64,000 nucleotides of DNA from Sutcliffiella horikoshii (GTDB lineage: Bacteria > Bacillota > Bacilli > Bacillales > Bacillaceae_I), in contig NZ_RXZI01000003.1 in the NCBI RefSeq assembly GCF_021991925.1, positions 479,088 through 543,087 on the forward strand, given 5' to 3'. Shown one piece after another: positions 39,919-49,293 of this stretch. Each line of letters starts with the position of its first letter. The first letter of the stretch is position 1. The translations under genes and the position numbers were made by a program. The notes beneath the pieces are model-generated. The model was not told where the DNA came from. It ran no database searches and saw only the letters and a program-made list of their open reading frames with translations.

Positions 39919-42078
39919 ATGACCAATCAAAAGCAAAAAAAGAAAAAGAAGAATTATGTGCCGTCTCGTTTGAACCTTTTGTTTTTTGCGGTGTTCTTAC
40001 TCTTCTCGGCTTTAATACTAAGGCTGGGATTCGTCCAGATTGTATTCGGAGAGGATTATCGCAAGGAAGTGGATCGAACAGAAAATGTGACCGTCAATAC
40101 GTTGGCACCAAGAGGTAAGATTTTGGATCGTTATGAAAATGTCGTGGTGGATAATACCCCTCTAAATGCCATTACATATACAAGAATGCAATCAACCACG
40201 GCGCAAGAGCAACTAGAAGTGGCGAAAAAACTATCTGAAGTCATCACGATGGATACGGAAAAGATTCAAGAAAGAGATCGTAAAGATTATTGGATCCTCA
40301 CTAGACCTGATGAAGCAGCCGCTCTAATAACCGATGAGGATCGAAAAAAAGTTGCAGACGGAGAAATCGAAGAAAGTGAACTCTATAATCTTCAATTAGA
40401 ACGTATAACCGAAAGCCAAATTGCAGAAATCACTCCTGAAGAAGAAGAGGTTCTTGCGATCTTCCGTGAATTTAATAAAGGCTATTCGCTTACCCCACAA
40501 ATTGTTAAAAACCAGGATGTAACGGCAAAAGAATTTGCCATGGTCAGTGAGATGCTAGGCGACCTTCCAGGTGTGGACATTACAACAGATTTTGTCAGGG
40601 ACTATGTTTATGAGAATACCTTACGCTCCATCTTTGGTAAAGTCTCTACATCGGAAACCGGTATTCCGAGTGAACGTATTGATGAATTCCTTGCAAGAGG
40701 CTACAGTCGGAATGACCGTATCGGGATAAGTCAGATTGAAGCACAATATGAAAATGTACTTCAAGGACAAAAGGCTCGTGTCCGTAATGTTACAGATACA
40801 GCCGGAAACCTCCTTCATCAAGAAAAAGTATTTGATGGTTCAAGAGGAAAGGACCTTATTTTATCCATTGACATGGAATTTCAACAAAGGGTTGAGGAAA
40901 TTCTCACAGATGCTTTGTTAAGAACGAAACCGAAACCAGAAGCCAGATATTTAGACAGGGCGTTTGTAGTCGTCATGGATCCGAAAACAGGTGAGGTTTT
41001 ATCACTCGCTGGAAAACAAATCGTTCTTGAAGATGGAAAATATGAAGTGCTCGATAATGCCCTTGGCACCTTCCAAGAAGCATATGAACCCGGTTCCACT
41101 GTTAAGGGGGCAAGTGTATTGGCAGGAATGGAGCATGGAGTCGTACATCCTAATAAATATTATTTTGATACGCCTTTTTATATTGGCTCAAGGGAAAATT
41201 TTACTCGTAAAGCATCCTATGTAAACATGGGTACGATCAATGAGCTTACTGCTCTTGAAAGGTCTTCTAACGTTTATATGTTCAATATTGCATTGGATAT
41301 TGCTAAAGCAAATTACCGACCATATAATCCGTTGTTCATCGACCCGAATGCATATGATGTGTTCAGAAAATCATTTGCACAATTTGGCCTTGGTGTAGAG
41401 ACAGGCATAGACCTACCTAGGGAATCAACAGGTGTAATCGGAACAGATAGAAGCTTGCCAGGTAAATACCTCGATTTATCCATTGGACAGTATGATAACT
41501 ATACAACCCTTCAATTGGCGCAATATGTATCCACTATCGCTAATGGTGGTTACCGTATGAAGCCTCAATTAGTGAGGGAAATACGTGAACCGTCACAGGA
41601 GGAAGGACTTGGTGCAGTTGCAAGGGGATTCAAGCCGGAAGTATTGAACCGTTTAGAGGTTACAGACGATCAGATCAGAAGGGTTCAAGAAGGATTCATC
41701 CGTGTTTATCATGGTACAGCAGGTACTGCAAGAGGCTCTAAAGTAAAAAAATATAAGCCTGCAGGTAAATCAGGTACAGCTGAATCTCCAATTTTCAATG
41801 TAATTGGAGAAGATGCCGATGGTAACCCAAGATATGAGAAAATTGAAACCCTGAATTTCAACCTAGTGGGTTATGCACCATATGATAATCCGGAAATGGC
41901 TTTTGCGATCGTTGTTCCAAAAGCATCAACAAACTTCAGTGTAACAGGTGGTGTTACAACAGAAATAGGAGATGCTGTGATGGAAGCCTATTTTGATCTA
42001 AAGCAGAAGCGTGCGAACGGGCAACCTTCACTTGAAGAGCAAAGGGAAGAAGAAGAGAACGAAGAAGAAACAGAATAA
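39919..42078 (+). CDS. pbpA: Class B penicillin-binding protein (PBP2A-type transpeptidase)
   Basis: This 719-residue protein has one N-terminal membrane anchor (LLFFAVFLLFSALILRLGFV), a PBP dimerisation/pedestal domain, and a transpeptidase domain with SXXK in EPGSTVKG, SXN in ERSSNVY and KSGT in GKSGTAES. It cross-links lateral-wall peptidoglycan in the elongation complex. It is orthologous to B. subtilis PbpA, which also precedes pstS. The tail is strongly acidic (EEQREEEENEEETE). ATG follows AAGGTGTAGGG. Confidence 0.94.
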   Translation: MTNQKQKKKKKNYVPSRLNLLFFAVFLLFSALILRLGFVQIVFGEDYRKEVDRTENVTVNTLAPRGKILDRYENVVVDNTPLNAITYTRMQSTTAQEQLEVAKKLSEVITMDTEKIQERDRKDYWILTRPDEAAALITDEDRKKVADGEIEESELYNLQLERITESQIAEITPEEEEVLAIFREFNKGYSLTPQIVKNQDVTAKEFAMVSEMLGDLPGVDITTDFVRDYVYENTLRSIFGKVSTSETGIPSERIDEFLARGYSRNDRIGISQIEAQYENVLQGQKARVRNVTDTAGNLLHQEKVFDGSRGKDLILSIDMEFQQRVEEILTDALLRTKPKPEARYLDRAFVVVMDPKTGEVLSLAGKQIVLEDGKYEVLDNALGTFQEAYEPGSTVKGASVLAGMEHGVVHPNKYYFDTPFYIGSRENFTRKASYVNMGTINELTALERSSNVYMFNIALDIAKANYRPYNPLFIDPNAYDVFRKSFAQFGLGVETGIDLPRESTGVIGTDRSLPGKYLDLSIGQYDNYTTLQLAQYVSTIANGGYRMKPQLVREIREPSQEEGLGAVARGFKPEVLNRLEVTDDQIRRVQEGFIRVYHGTAGTARGSKVKKYKPAGKSGTAESPIFNVIGEDADGNPRYEKIETLNFNLVGYAPYDNPEMAFAIVVPKASTNFSVTGGVTTEIGDAVMEAYFDLKQKRANGQPSLEEQREEEENEEETE

Positions 42079-42085
42079 TAGTAGA

Positions 42086-42113
42086 AAAGCACTCCATGAC
42101 GGGTGCTTTTTTA
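42086..42113 (+). terminator. Terminator after pbpA
   Basis: AAAAGCACT and GGGTGCTTTT pair, followed by TTTTTA. Confidence 0.85.
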
Positions 42114-42202
42114 TGTCTCAAAGACGATTTGTGCCATACGCAATAAGAAAAGAACCACTAAATCCCGCTATTTTCCCCTTTATTACTCCGCAAAATACGA
42201 CA

Positions 42203-42254
42203 TTTACAAAACCTTTACACATGATTCATACCCAGTTAACACATAAGTTATATT
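42203..42254 (+). promoter_or_regulatory. PhoP box and promoter of the pst operon
   Basis: Four 6-base repeats, TTTACA (42203), TTTACA (42214), TTCATA (42225) and TTAACA (42236), are each separated by exactly five bases. TATATT at 42249 serves as -10. This is the canonical PhoP core binding region at about -58 to -20, so the pst operon should be induced by phosphate starvation. Confidence 0.88.
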
Positions 42255-42320
42255 CTATTACTCGTAGGGCAAGACAAACAGAAACATCAACTAAACAGAA
42301 ACCTTAGGGGGAATTAAGAA

Positions 42321-43307
42321 ATGAAAAGCTTCAAACGTTTTTTATTACTAGCAATCGTTGCATCTTTAGCGGTATTCGCTGCAGCATGTGGCAACTCAAA
42401 CAACGGATCATCTGAGGGAGCTAGTGCAGAAGGTACGGCTGCTGCAGATGGAGAAGAACTTGAAGGTAGTGTAGTAATTGATGGATCTGGTACAGTATTT
42501 CCTTTCATGTCCGTAATGGCAGAAAAATACATGACAGAAGCACAGGAAGGTGTGTCTGTTGAAGTGAGTCGTGCCGGTACATCTGCTGGTTTCAAAAAAT
42601 TCTTAGTAGAAAATGGTACAGACTTCAACAATGCTTCCCGTACTATCAAAGACGAAGAGAAAGCACAAGCAGAAGAGCTTGGCTTGGATGTTCATGAAAT
42701 GAAAGTTGCCCTTGATGGATTAACAATCGTAATCAACCCAGAAAACGACTGGGCTCAAGAACTTACTGAACAAGAAATCATTGATATCTTCCTAGCAGAA
42801 GGTAACAAGAAAAAATGGTCTGACGTACGTCCTGAATTCCCGGATGAAGAAATTAAAACTTACGGACCTAACGAAAACCACGGAACATATGAGTTCTTCT
42901 GGGAAAAAATCCTTGAAGAAAAAGATTTAGCTGAAGGTACAAACTTACAACAAGAATACTCTACACTTGTAGATCTTGTTTCTAAAGATAAAAACGCAAT
43001 CGGATTCTTCGGTTACGGATACTATGCAAACAATACTGACAAATTAACAGCTGTAAAAGTTGACTTTGGTAACGGACCTGTTGAGCCATCTCTTGACACA
43101 ATCGCTGAAGACGGGGATTATGCAAACTTCACTCGTCCAGTATTCACTTACTTGAACAAAGGCTTGGCACAAGAAAAAGCTCAAGTATTGGATTTTGCAA
43201 TCTTTACCATGCAAAATGCTCAAACAATTGCTAGTGAAACAGGATTTGCTCCATTGACAGATGAAGAGATCAAAGCGGCAGTAGAAGAGCTTGAAGGATT
43301 AAAGTAA
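42321..43307 (+). CDS. pstS: Phosphate ABC transporter substrate-binding lipoprotein
   Basis: This 328-residue protein has a lipoprotein signal peptide ending in the lipobox FAAAC (Cys23). A Gly/Ser/Glu-rich linker follows, then the periplasmic-type phosphate-binding fold with IDGSGTVFPF, SRAGTSAGF and FGYGYY. It captures phosphate for PstCAB. ATG follows TAGGGGGA. The PhoP box lies upstream, and a stable hairpin separates it from pstC. Confidence 0.95.
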   Translation: MKSFKRFLLLAIVASLAVFAAACGNSNNGSSEGASAEGTAAADGEELEGSVVIDGSGTVFPFMSVMAEKYMTEAQEGVSVEVSRAGTSAGFKKFLVENGTDFNNASRTIKDEEKAQAEELGLDVHEMKVALDGLTIVINPENDWAQELTEQEIIDIFLAEGNKKKWSDVRPEFPDEEIKTYGPNENHGTYEFFWEKILEEKDLAEGTNLQQEYSTLVDLVSKDKNAIGFFGYGYYANNTDKLTAVKVDFGNGPVEPSLDTIAEDGDYANFTRPVFTYLNKGLAQEKAQVLDFAIFTMQNAQTIASETGFAPLTDEEIKAAVEELEGLK

Positions 43308-43317
43308 GGAACCACCA

Positions 43318-43350
43318 GAAGATGAGGAGCTGAGGGCTGCTCATCTTCCT
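43318..43350 (+). terminator. Intercistronic hairpin between pstS and pstC
   Basis: GAAGATGAG and CTCATCTTC pair, with AGC/GCT inside. No T-run follows, so it more likely protects pstS mRNA ends or gives partial termination, favouring excess binding protein. Confidence 0.6.
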
Positions 43351-43420
43351 CTATGTATTTCGAATAATTAGGCCTTGGATGGTCCTTGTTACAGGGTGAA
43401 GGATGAAAGGGGATTTCAAA

Positions 43421-44362
43421 TTGGCTACTCAGAAGGATAGCTTAAATGTAAGAGAGTTGATCAATGAAAAAAAGACAACTCTTAACATAAACAGGTTTGT
43501 AGAAGCGGTTGTACCGAAATTTCTATTAGTTATTGCTACAATTTCTATTTTCACAACGCTTGGTATTGTTTTTACTTTATTATTTGAAACGGTGGAATTC
43601 TTCAAACGAGTACCATTCGTCGAGTTTTTCACAGGCACTGTGTTAAAGCCACTGGGACAGAATGCTCAATTTGGGGTTCTTCCTTTGCTGATGGGAACAT
43701 TGATATCCTCTTTGATTGCAATGGTGGTTGCCATCCCAATCGGGTTGATGTCAGCTATTTTCTTAAGTGAATATGCTTCTGATAGAGTCAGAAGAGTCTT
43801 AAAACCAATTTTAGAAGTTCTTGCAGGTATCCCTACTATTGTTTATGGATTCTTTGCATTCACTTTTGTAACACCGATTTTACAAGCAATCATTCCAGGA
43901 TTACAATCAACCAATATCCTCAGTCCCGGAATAGTGATGGGAATCATGATCATTCCAATGGTTGCCTCTTTATCGGAAGATGCGATGAGCTCTGTTCCTA
44001 ATGCAATGAGAGAAGGAGCATTGGCGCTTGGATCTACTAAATTAGAGGTGGCTTGGAAGGTTGTTGTTCCTGCGGCTATGTCTGGAATTATCGCTTCCTT
44101 TGTTCTGGCTATTTCCCGTGCAATCGGTGAAACGATGATCGTGACGATTGCAAGTGGAAGTACCAAGAATTTTACGTTTGATGTCACACAATCTATGCAA
44201 ACGATGACCGCATACATTGTGGAAGTAACCGGTGGAGATGCACCAGCTGGTTCAACTTTATATTATAGCTTGTATGCTGTTGCGATGACGTTGTTCGTGT
44301 TTACACTTATCATGAATCTGATCGCCCAGTATATCTCTCGCAAGTACAGGGAGGAATATTAA
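43421..44362 (+). CDS. pstC: Phosphate ABC transporter permease PstC
   Basis: This 313-residue protein has six helices and the EAA loop (AMREGALALGSTKLEVAWKVVVP) that docks PstB. The frame also offers ATG 43403. TTG 43421 gives MATQKDS-, matching the usual PstC start, and has AAAGGGG eight bases upstream. It is followed by pstA after one base. Confidence 0.93.
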   Translation: MATQKDSLNVRELINEKKTTLNINRFVEAVVPKFLLVIATISIFTTLGIVFTLLFETVEFFKRVPFVEFFTGTVLKPLGQNAQFGVLPLLMGTLISSLIAMVVAIPIGLMSAIFLSEYASDRVRRVLKPILEVLAGIPTIVYGFFAFTFVTPILQAIIPGLQSTNILSPGIVMGIMIIPMVASLSEDAMSSVPNAMREGALALGSTKLEVAWKVVVPAAMSGIIASFVLAISRAIGETMIVTIASGSTKNFTFDVTQSMQTMTAYIVEVTGGDAPAGSTLYYSLYAVAMTLFVFTLIMNLIAQYISRKYREEY

Positions 44363-44363
44363 G

Positions 44364-45248
44364 ATGAAGTATGTTGATGCAGCACAAGTCCAGAAGAAAA
44401 TGAACACAAGATTGAGCATAAATAAAATGGCGAAATCGTTATTTTTAGCAGCTACGTTAATTGGTCTTGTCGTTCTAGTGATATTATTCTACCGAGTTAT
44501 TTCTCAGAGTATGGGTTGGATTGATCTTCAATTTATTACGAGTAAACTGTCTACTATGGCAGATAGAGCAGGAATCATGGGAGCCATCATGGGTACGGTA
44601 TGGCTGATGTTGGTGGTAGCACCACTTACCATGTTCCTTGGAGTCGGAACGGCTATCTATCTAGAAGAATATGCAAAAAAAGGACGCCTACAACGCTTTT
44701 TACAAACGAATATTTCAAACCTGGCGGGTGTTCCTTCCATTGTATTTGGTATCTTAGGATTAACTATTTTTGTAAGAGCAGCAGGACTAGGAAACATCGT
44801 ATTAGCTGGTGGTCTTACAATGGCATTATTAGTTCTTCCAATCGTGGTGGTAGCAAGTCAAGAAGCGATTCGCTCTGTACCTGGTTATTTAAGAGAAGCA
44901 TCTTATGGAATGGGTGCGACGAAATGGCAGACAATCAAGAATATCGTCTTGCCAGCATCACTACCAGGTATATTGACAGGAGTAATCTTAGCGTTATCCC
45001 GTGCGATCGGGGAGACAGCTCCATTAGTTGTATTGGGTATACCAGCACTATTGATTCCGCTACCTGAAGGGATCTTTGACAAATTTACTGTGCTACCTAT
45101 GCAAATTTACTATTGGACCATTGACGCAGCTCTTGTATCTGAATACGCGAACCTTGCAGCAGCAACCATTGTGGTGCTACTTTTCATTCTTTTAGTCATG
45201 AACTCTATCGCAGTCATCATTCGAAATAAATTCCAAAGAAGATTTTAA
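44364..45248 (+). CDS. pstA: Phosphate ABC transporter permease PstA
   Basis: This 294-residue protein has six helices. Its EAA loop is YLREASYGMGATKWQTIKNIVLP, followed by ALSRAIGETAPLVVLG. ATG follows GGGAGGAA, which lies within the pstC end. It pairs with PstC in the membrane channel. Confidence 0.95.
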   Translation: MKYVDAAQVQKKMNTRLSINKMAKSLFLAATLIGLVVLVILFYRVISQSMGWIDLQFITSKLSTMADRAGIMGAIMGTVWLMLVVAPLTMFLGVGTAIYLEEYAKKGRLQRFLQTNISNLAGVPSIVFGILGLTIFVRAAGLGNIVLAGGLTMALLVLPIVVVASQEAIRSVPGYLREASYGMGATKWQTIKNIVLPASLPGILTGVILALSRAIGETAPLVVLGIPALLIPLPEGIFDKFTVLPMQIYYWTIDAALVSEYANLAAATIVVLLFILLVMNSIAVIIRNKFQRRF

Positions 45249-45266
45249 TCATAGGAGGAATCATCT

Positions 45267-46091
45267 ATGCAAATTGCGGTGCCTGAACGTGAAACGAAGA
45301 ACAAACCTTCTTCTATTACTACTACTCCAAAAGAAAAGAACATTGTTTATCATACAAAAGATCTAAATTTATGGTACGGAGAAAATTTGGCATTGAAAAA
45401 CATCAACTTGCCGATCTATGAAAACGAAGTGACAGCAATCATCGGCCCTTCAGGTTGTGGTAAATCCACATATATCAAAACGTTGAACCGTATGGTTGAA
45501 TTAGTTCCAAGTGTAAAAGTATCTGGGGACATCCTATATCGTGAAAAGAATATTCTAGCGAAATCCTATCAAGTGGAAGAACTGAGAACGAATGTAGGGA
45601 TGGTATTCCAAAAGCCTAATCCGTTCCCTAAATCCATTTATGACAATATTGCTTATGGTCCAAGAATTCATGGAATCCGAAACAAAAAAGTCCTTGATGA
45701 AATCGTCGAGAAGAGTTTACGAGGAGCAGCTATCTGGGACGAAGTGAAAGACCGTTTGAAAGAAAATGCGTATGGTCTATCCGGTGGACAACAGCAGCGT
45801 TTATGTATTGCGCGTTGCTTGGCGATTGAACCGGATGTTATCTTGATGGATGAACCAACATCTGCACTTGACCCAATCTCCACACTTAAAGTGGAAGAGC
45901 TTGTTCAAGAATTGAAAAAAGACTACAGCATTGTCATTGTAACGCACAATATGCAACAGGCTGCTCGTATATCCGACAGGACGGCTTTCTTCTTAAATGG
46001 GGAAGTTGTGGAATATTCGGAAACAGACAAGCTATTCTCCAATCCGTCAGACAAGCGTACAGAAGACTATATTACTGGTCGTTTCGGATAA
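45267..46091 (+). CDS. pstB: Phosphate ABC transporter ATP-binding protein PstB
   Basis: This 274-residue ATPase has Walker [10 protein letters not shown], the PstB-specific [14 protein letters not shown], signature LSGGQQQR, Walker [13 protein letters not shown] and an H-loop VTHN. ATG follows ATAGGAGGA. Only one pstB is present, whereas B. subtilis has two in tandem. Confidence 0.97.
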   Translation: MQIAVPERETKNKPSSITTTPKEKNIVYHTKDLNLWYGENLALKNINLPIYENEVTAIIGPSGCGKSTYIKTLNRMVELVPSVKVSGDILYREKNILAKSYQVEELRTNVGMVFQKPNPFPKSIYDNIAYGPRIHGIRNKKVLDEIVEKSLRGAAIWDEVKDRLKENAYGLSGGQQQRLCIARCLAIEPDVILMDEPTSALDPISTLKVEELVQELKKDYSIVIVTHNMQQAARISDRTAFFLNGEVVEYSETDKLFSNPSDKRTEDYITGRFG

Positions 46092-46116
46092 TAAAGGAAG
46101 AGAGAGGAAGAGTCAG

Positions 46117-46776
46117 GTGGTATTGCGTCAATTTCATGTGGATTTGGAAACGTTAAGAGATAAAATAGTGGAACTTGGTAGCTTAGCTGAAATTGCAATG
46201 GGGAAATCCATTGATGCCTTGACAAATCAAAACGTTGATTTAGCGCTTCAAATTATTGAAGAGGACAACAAGGCAGACCGTTTGGATGAAGAAATCAATG
46301 ACTTTGCCATTCTGCTAATTGCCAAGCAGCAGCCGGTTGCGATTGATTTGCGAAGAATCTTTGTCGCTATCAAAATTTCTACCGATGTAGAGCGAATTGC
46401 AGATTTTGCAGTAAATATTGCAAAGTCGACGATAAGAATCGGAAAAACTTCTCAACCATTAATTCAAATTGAAAACATAAAAAAAATGCATAGCATCGCA
46501 ACGGAAATGCTTTCTCTTGCATTAAAGGCCTACTATGATGAAGATGTAGTCCTTGCCAAAAAAGTAGCAGATATGGATGACCAAGTGGACGAGCTATACG
46601 GTCAAAACATTCGTGAGCTTTTACAATTGACTAAAGATCACCCGGATATGATTCCTGAGATTACCCAATTGAGTTTTATCTGCCGTTATATTGAGCGTAT
46701 GGCAGATCACACGACCAATATTTCAGAGAATATCCTCTATCTTGTAAAAGGTAGACACTATGAATTGAATGATTGA
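46117..46776 (+). CDS. phoU: Phosphate signalling protein PhoU
   Basis: This 219-residue protein has two three-helix PhoU repeats with the metal motifs DVERIADFAVNIA and YIERMADHTTNI. It negatively regulates Pst transport and phosphate signalling. The frame extends back into pstB. The GTG at 46117 has GAGGA eight bases upstream and gives the normal length. B. subtilis lacks phoU at the end of pst in my recollection. Confidence 0.92.
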   Translation: MVLRQFHVDLETLRDKIVELGSLAEIAMGKSIDALTNQNVDLALQIIEEDNKADRLDEEINDFAILLIAKQQPVAIDLRRIFVAIKISTDVERIADFAVNIAKSTIRIGKTSQPLIQIENIKKMHSIATEMLSLALKAYYDEDVVLAKKVADMDDQVDELYGQNIRELLQLTKDHPDMIPEITQLSFICRYIERMADHTTNISENILYLVKGRHYELND

Positions 46777-46783
46777 GTCGATG

Positions 46784-46818
46784 AGCTCTGTTCTTAATTG
46801 AACAGAGCTTTCTTTATT
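46784..46818 (+). terminator. Terminator of the pst operon
   Basis: AGCTCTGTTC and GAACAGAGCT pair around six bases, followed by TTCTTTATT. Confidence 0.85.
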
Positions 46819-46972
46819 GCTTATATGTCTATTTTTTTACAGAAGTACAAAAATGAGAGATAAACAGAGGAAAAGAGAGAAAGTAAGAGATAAACTTTAA
46901 TGTTCCCGTTTTCACCCTAATTTTCAGTTTACAAAATATATGGTATGATTCTTTCTGTTGCAAACGGACCCC

Positions 46973-46995
46973 GACTTTCTTGAGAGTAGAAAGTC
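46973..46995 (+). other. Hairpin in the leader of the SulP gene
   Basis: GACTTTCT and AGAAAGTC form a perfect 8 bp stem with a 7-base loop, 32 bases before the start codon. No T-run is present. The role is unknown. Confidence 0.5.
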
Positions 46996-47027
46996 ACAAA
47001 ACTAAATAATGTAGAAAGAGGTGTGCT

Positions 47028-48491
47028 ATGAACGTAGCAAACTTAAAACAAGAATGGTTTGGTAACGTGCGTGGTGACGTACTTGCCGGTATGACCGTAG
47101 CATTAGCCCTCATTCCAGAAGCTATCGCATTTTCTATCATTGCTGGTGTTGACCCAATGGTAGGTCTTTATGCGTCCTTCTGTATTGCCGTGGTTATCGC
47201 CTTCACTGGTGGACGACCAGGGATGATTTCTGCTGCAACCGGAGCAATGGCATTACTGATGATTACATTGGTTGCAGATCACGGAATTGAGTACCTGTTC
47301 GCAGCTACTGTATTAACAGGTATCATCCAGATCCTGATGGGTGTTTTTAAGCTTGGGAAATTCATATCCTTTCTTCCTCAGGCAGTTATTATTGGATTTG
47401 TTAATGCTTTAGCAATCTTAATTTTCACCGCACAATTAGTGCATTTTACCCCGGAAAAAGGTGGATCATGGATAATGGTCGGCTTTGTCATTGCTACCCT
47501 TGCCATTATATACTTGCTTCCGAGAGTCACGAAAGCATTACCTTCTGCCTTAGTGGCAATTGTCGTGATTACAGCGATCACCCTATTTGGTGGGGGTTTT
47601 GGTTTAAGTACAGTAGGGGATCAAGGAGAGATTTCTAGAACCTTACCTTTCTTCCATATCCCAATGGTTGATTTATCTTGGGAAACATTTATGATCATTC
47701 TACCGTATGCATTTACGTTGGCAATCGTAGGTAACCTTGAGTCGTTACTGACCGCTACAATTGTCGATGAGATGACTGATACAAAGAGTAACAAGAACCG
47801 TGAAATGAAGGGTCAAGGTATTGCAAACGTGGTAACTGGCTTCTTCGGTGGTATGGCTGGTTGTGCCATGATCGGACAATCTGTAATTAACGTCAAATCA
47901 GGTGGGCGGGGAAGACTTTCTGCACTAGTAGCAGGTACATTCCTTTTATTCTTGATCATGGTACTTGGAGATGTTGTCGTTCAAATCCCAATGGCTGCTC
48001 TAGTTGGAGTCATGATCATGGTTTCCATTGGAACATTTGATTGGCAGTCCATTCGGGAGCTTCATAAAATACCCCGCGCAGATGCAGTAGTAATGGTTGT
48101 AACGGTTGCCATTGTTGTTTACACACATGACCTTGCAAAAGGTGTAGCAGCAGGGGTTGTACTAAGCGCTTTAATCTTCGGATGGAAGATGGCGAAAATC
48201 AAAGCGACGATGACGTTAAAAGAAGACGTCATGCATTATCAAATCACTGGGCAAATGTTCTTTGGAACCATGAGCCACTTTATAGATTTATTCGATTACA
48301 ATAATGACCCAAAAGAAATTGTCATAGACTTTAGTAATACTCATCTTTGGGATCAATCTGCGGTTACTGCAATCTCTAAAACTGTAATGAAATACCAAAG
48401 ACTAGGTAAGAACGTAAAAATTATAGGCCTTAATGATGAAAGTAAGACATTAATAGATAGAGTAGGTTTATCTGCTACTTCTGGTCATTAA
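47028..48491 (+). CDS. SulP family anion transporter with STAS domain
   Basis: This 487-residue protein has the SulP N-terminal signature ([32 protein letters not shown]), 10-12 helices, and a C-terminal cytoplasmic STAS domain (about residues 395-487, [15 protein letters not shown]). Substrates in this family include sulfate, bicarbonate and other anions, and the sequence does not settle which. ATG follows AAGAGGTG. It is a single-gene unit between two terminators, at the boundary where synteny with B. subtilis breaks. Confidence 0.88.
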   Translation: MNVANLKQEWFGNVRGDVLAGMTVALALIPEAIAFSIIAGVDPMVGLYASFCIAVVIAFTGGRPGMISAATGAMALLMITLVADHGIEYLFAATVLTGIIQILMGVFKLGKFISFLPQAVIIGFVNALAILIFTAQLVHFTPEKGGSWIMVGFVIATLAIIYLLPRVTKALPSALVAIVVITAITLFGGGFGLSTVGDQGEISRTLPFFHIPMVDLSWETFMIILPYAFTLAIVGNLESLLTATIVDEMTDTKSNKNREMKGQGIANVVTGFFGGMAGCAMIGQSVINVKSGGRGRLSALVAGTFLLFLIMVLGDVVVQIPMAALVGVMIMVSIGTFDWQSIRELHKIPRADAVVMVVTVAIVVYTHDLAKGVAAGVVLSALIFGWKMAKIKATMTLKEDVMHYQITGQMFFGTMSHFIDLFDYNNDPKEIVIDFSNTHLWDQSAVTAISKTVMKYQRLGKNVKIIGLNDESKTLIDRVGLSATSGH

Positions 48492-48504
48492 TAAATATAT
48501 AACT

Positions 48505-48536
48505 AACGGGACATTTCATATTGTCCCGTTTTTTGT
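48505..48536 (+). terminator. Terminator after the SulP gene
   Basis: AACGGGACA and TTGTCCCGTT pair, followed by TTTTTT. Confidence 0.88.
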
Positions 48537-48551
48537 GCGCAAAAAAGACAT

Positions 48552-48577
48552 AATAAAAAGGAGCATATAAGCAGCTC
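48552..48577 (-). terminator. Terminator after the 50-residue ORF
   Basis: On the minus strand GGAGC and GCTCC pair around nine bases, then TTTTTATT. Confidence 0.65.
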
Positions 48578-48578
48578 C

Positions 48579-48731
48579 TTAAGTTGTGTGATGAAAAAAG
48601 GAAAAGAACGCGGCTATCGAAGCCATCATCGATTTGGATTTCTTAACTGTTTGTTTAAAGTCAATTTTTGCTTCTTCTTGTTCCACATGTAAGTTCTGAA
48701 AAGCTTGTCGTCTGTACTGATAATCCATCAT
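48579..48731 (-). CDS. Small 50-residue protein upstream of ars (opposite strand)
   Basis: The protein begins MMDYQYRRQAFQNLHVEQEE and ends AAFFSFFHHTT. A charged helical N-terminus is followed by a short hydrophobic stretch (MMASIAAFFSFF) that might touch the membrane. AAAGGTGAT precedes the ATG at good spacing, and a terminator lies directly after the stop. No family recognised. Confidence 0.65.
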   Translation of the reverse strand: MMDYQYRRQAFQNLHVEQEEAKIDFKQTVKKSKSMMASIAAFFSFFHHTT

Positions 48732-48846
48732 AACACAGCATCACCTTTCCCACTCATATGTTTATGGAAGCGCTTTCTTACTTATATTATAACAATTAAC
48801 AGATAATTCTGCAATTAACCTTTACGATTTCTTTACAAAAGAAAGC

Positions 48847-48875
48847 TTGAAACTAACATATAAGTATTTTATTAT
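48847..48875 (+). promoter_or_regulatory. ars operon promoter
   Basis: TTGAAA at 48847 and TATTAT at 48870 have a 17-base spacer, upstream of arsR. Confidence 0.6.
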
Positions 48876-48921
48876 ATAAGCATGTTTTTATATAAGTACT
48901 TCGTTATATGAATTATCTTTT
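48858..48921 (+). promoter_or_regulatory. Four 16-bp direct repeats at the ars promoter (candidate ArsR operator)
   Basis: ATATAAG begins at 48858, 48874 and 48890, and ATATGAA at 48906, an exact 16-base period. Each unit ends in a T-rich tail. The array covers the -10 box and the transcription start, a fitting place for ArsR binding. Confidence 0.6.
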
Positions 48922-48939
48922 CCAAAGGTAGGTGTAGAT

Positions 48940-49281
48940 ATGCAAGAGTTATTGAAAATGGACGAAGCGGCAGCCACCCTGAAAATTTTAGGAGATAAAA
49001 CCAGGCTTTCGATGTTGGCGCTACTGCAGGATCATGATTGCTGTGTTTGCGAGTTTGTCGAGATCTTTAAAATGAGTCAGCCTTCCATCAGTCAGCATGT
49101 GAAAAAGCTGAAAGAATTGGGTTTGGTAAAAGAATCGAGAAAGGGTCAGTGGATCATGTATTCCATCAATACAGAACATCCACACTACGAATTAATCAAA
49201 TCAATTCTTGTGCATGTTCCTTCACTGGAAGAGAAATTGAAAGAGCTCGAGGAAAAAGGACTTAGAATTACTTGTTGTTAA
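48940..49281 (+). CDS. arsR: ArsR family arsenical-responsive repressor
   Basis: This 113-residue winged-helix repressor has an As(III)-binding motif CCVCEF around residues 31-34 at the start of the DNA-binding region, and a recognition helix MSQPSISQHVKKL. The C-terminus ends ITCC. It represses the ars operon and releases DNA when arsenite or antimonite binds. ATG follows AGGTAGGTG at usable distance. It is the first gene of the operon through 54151. Confidence 0.95.
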   Translation: MQELLKMDEAAATLKILGDKTRLSMLALLQDHDCCVCEFVEIFKMSQPSISQHVKKLKELGLVKESRKGQWIMYSINTEHPHYELIKSILVHVPSLEEKLKELEEKGLRITCC

Positions 49282-49293
49282 GGGGGGAATATT

